Source: DAOTXN01 sp034435435 (GTDB taxonomy: Bacteria; Chloroflexota; Anaerolineae; S140-20). Taken from it: a stretch of 30,602 nucleotides of DNA. The translations under genes and the position numbers were made by a program. How positions within the stretch are numbered: the first letter of the stretch is position 1; each line of letters begins with the position of its first letter. This document shows positions 30,256 through 30,602 of this stretch, piece after piece. Under the pieces are notes generated by a model that had not been told where the DNA came from, did no database searches, and worked only from the letters and a program-made list of their open reading frames with translations. The DNA lies in contig DAOTXN010000094.1 of assembly GCA_034435435.1 (NCBI GenBank), positions 1 to 30,602 on the forward strand, read 5' to 3'.

Positions 30256-30602
30256 CGTCAACAGTGAGGGAACCCGCCTGGATCGAAGTAATAGACGAAT
30301 CGAAAGCCGACGAGGCGCTGTCTGCCGCCTATACCAAGTGCGCTGATCCGACCACCGGCCGCGCCGCTCACATCATGAAGGTGCACAGCCTGAACCCGCA
30401 AACTATGCTTGACCATCGTGCGCTGTACAAGACGTTGCTCTTTGGTCCCTCCCCGCTCAAGCGTTACCAGCGCGAGATGATCGGCGCGGTGGTTTCGGCC
30501 ATTAACCGCTGCCGCTATTGAATGACCCACCACGGGGAGGCTCTCCGTCGGTTGATCAAGGATGAACGGATGGTGTCACAATTGAAGGACGACTATACCC
30601 GG
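30252..30602 (+). CDS. AhpD-family selenoprotein, CXXU active site (partial, runs off window)
   Basis: A peroxidase-related AhpD/carboxymuconolactone-decarboxylase-fold protein. Its normal reading appears to stop at TGA 30519-30521, but the frame then continues openly to the window end (117 codons visible). The active-site pattern of AhpD is E-X11-CXXC-X3-H. Here Glu75, Cys87, TGA at position 90 and His94 match it exactly if TGA is selenocysteine in place of the second Cys (CRYU, then MTHHGEALRRLI). A bacterial SECIS-like hairpin follows the TGA. The alternative, truncation just at the active site by a chance nonsense mutation, would not preserve the downstream His and helix. The enzyme would reduce peroxides or act as a thiol reductant. 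It is coupled to pgl by an ATGA overlap, so it may draw reducing power from zwf/pgl NADPH. The SelA, SelB, SelD and tRNA-Sec genes are not in the window. Confidence 0.85.
30529..30552 (+). promoter_or_regulatory. Bacterial SECIS-like element
   Basis: Directly after the in-frame TGA, ACGGGG (30532-30537) pairs with CTCCGT (30543-30548), one G-U, closing a five-base loop AGGCT. A lower stem (29-31 with 50-52) continues across a bulged C. The apical loop starts 17 bases after the TGA and has G in its second position. Both features fit the known bacterial SECIS rules (loop about 16-37 bases away, a G among the first two loop bases). Confidence 0.7.

Noticed and set aside
30252..30521. Treating the last gene as an ordinary 89-residue protein ending at TGA.
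   Set aside because: This would stop inside the conserved active site while the same frame continues with the conserved His and helix, and a SECIS-like hairpin follows.

Overview
The window looks like part of a Chloroflexota (Anaerolineae-type) chromosome. The grounds are high G+C, a Pro/Thr-rich extracytoplasmic linker of a kind common in that phylum, intergenic 7-bp tandem repeats, and a bacterial-type CO dehydrogenase/acetyl-CoA synthase (CODH/ACS) locus with unusual accessory genes. The taxon is inferred from content; no rRNA or marker-gene comparison was possible. Every supported gene lies on the + strand.

Layout. 1-2.9 kb: a short anchored/secreted protein, a broken 5' copy of purA, a HigBA-like toxin-antitoxin pair and then intact purA. 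2.9-5.1 kb: a two-gene type II restriction-modification module. A terminator-like hairpin and a good sigma70-type promoter lie inside the last 30 codons of the methyltransferase. 5.1-19.25 kb: the CODH/ACS locus. It encodes a pseudo-receiver-DUF166 fusion, a CXXC-less HMA-fold protein, CooS/AcsA, a 1233-residue fusion of acetyl-CoA synthase (AcsB) to the corrinoid protein small subunit (AcsD), a CBS pair protein, a NifU-like C-terminal domain, AcsC, a small Cys-rich Fe-S protein, the corrinoid activator (RACE/AcsV), CooC, a 65-residue half-ferritin and AcsE. It ends at a textbook terminator. Together these supply CO2/CO interconversion, methyl transfer from methyl-THF to the corrinoid, acetyl-CoA assembly, nickel insertion and corrinoid reactivation. 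The formate-to-methyl-THF genes are not in the window.

19.3-23.7 kb: a transposase remnant, an ECF sigma factor with a soluble zinc-finger anti-sigma, a small membrane protein, a DUF3179 lipoprotein and an NAD(P)HX epimerase. 23.8-25.5 kb: a full mercuric-reductase-type enzyme. 25.5-27.8 kb: a pterin/folate operon (pteridine-reductase-like SDR, folB, folK, folE), which would feed the THF pool the CODH/ACS pathway uses. A 109-bp MITE sits at the folE stop codon. 28.0-30.6 kb: zwf, pgl and a peroxiredoxin-reductase-like AhpD-family gene. The apparent stop codon of that gene is an in-frame TGA exactly where the second active-site cysteine of CXXC belongs. It is followed by a SECIS-like hairpin, so I annotate the gene as a selenoprotein running off the window.

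Most notable: the AhpD-family selenoprotein; the ACS-corrinoid-protein fusion; the set of small metal-related proteins around CODH/ACS; heptameric tandem repeats of different sequence but equal period at successive operon junctions; and the toxin-antitoxin pair bracketed by a duplicated purA 5' end.
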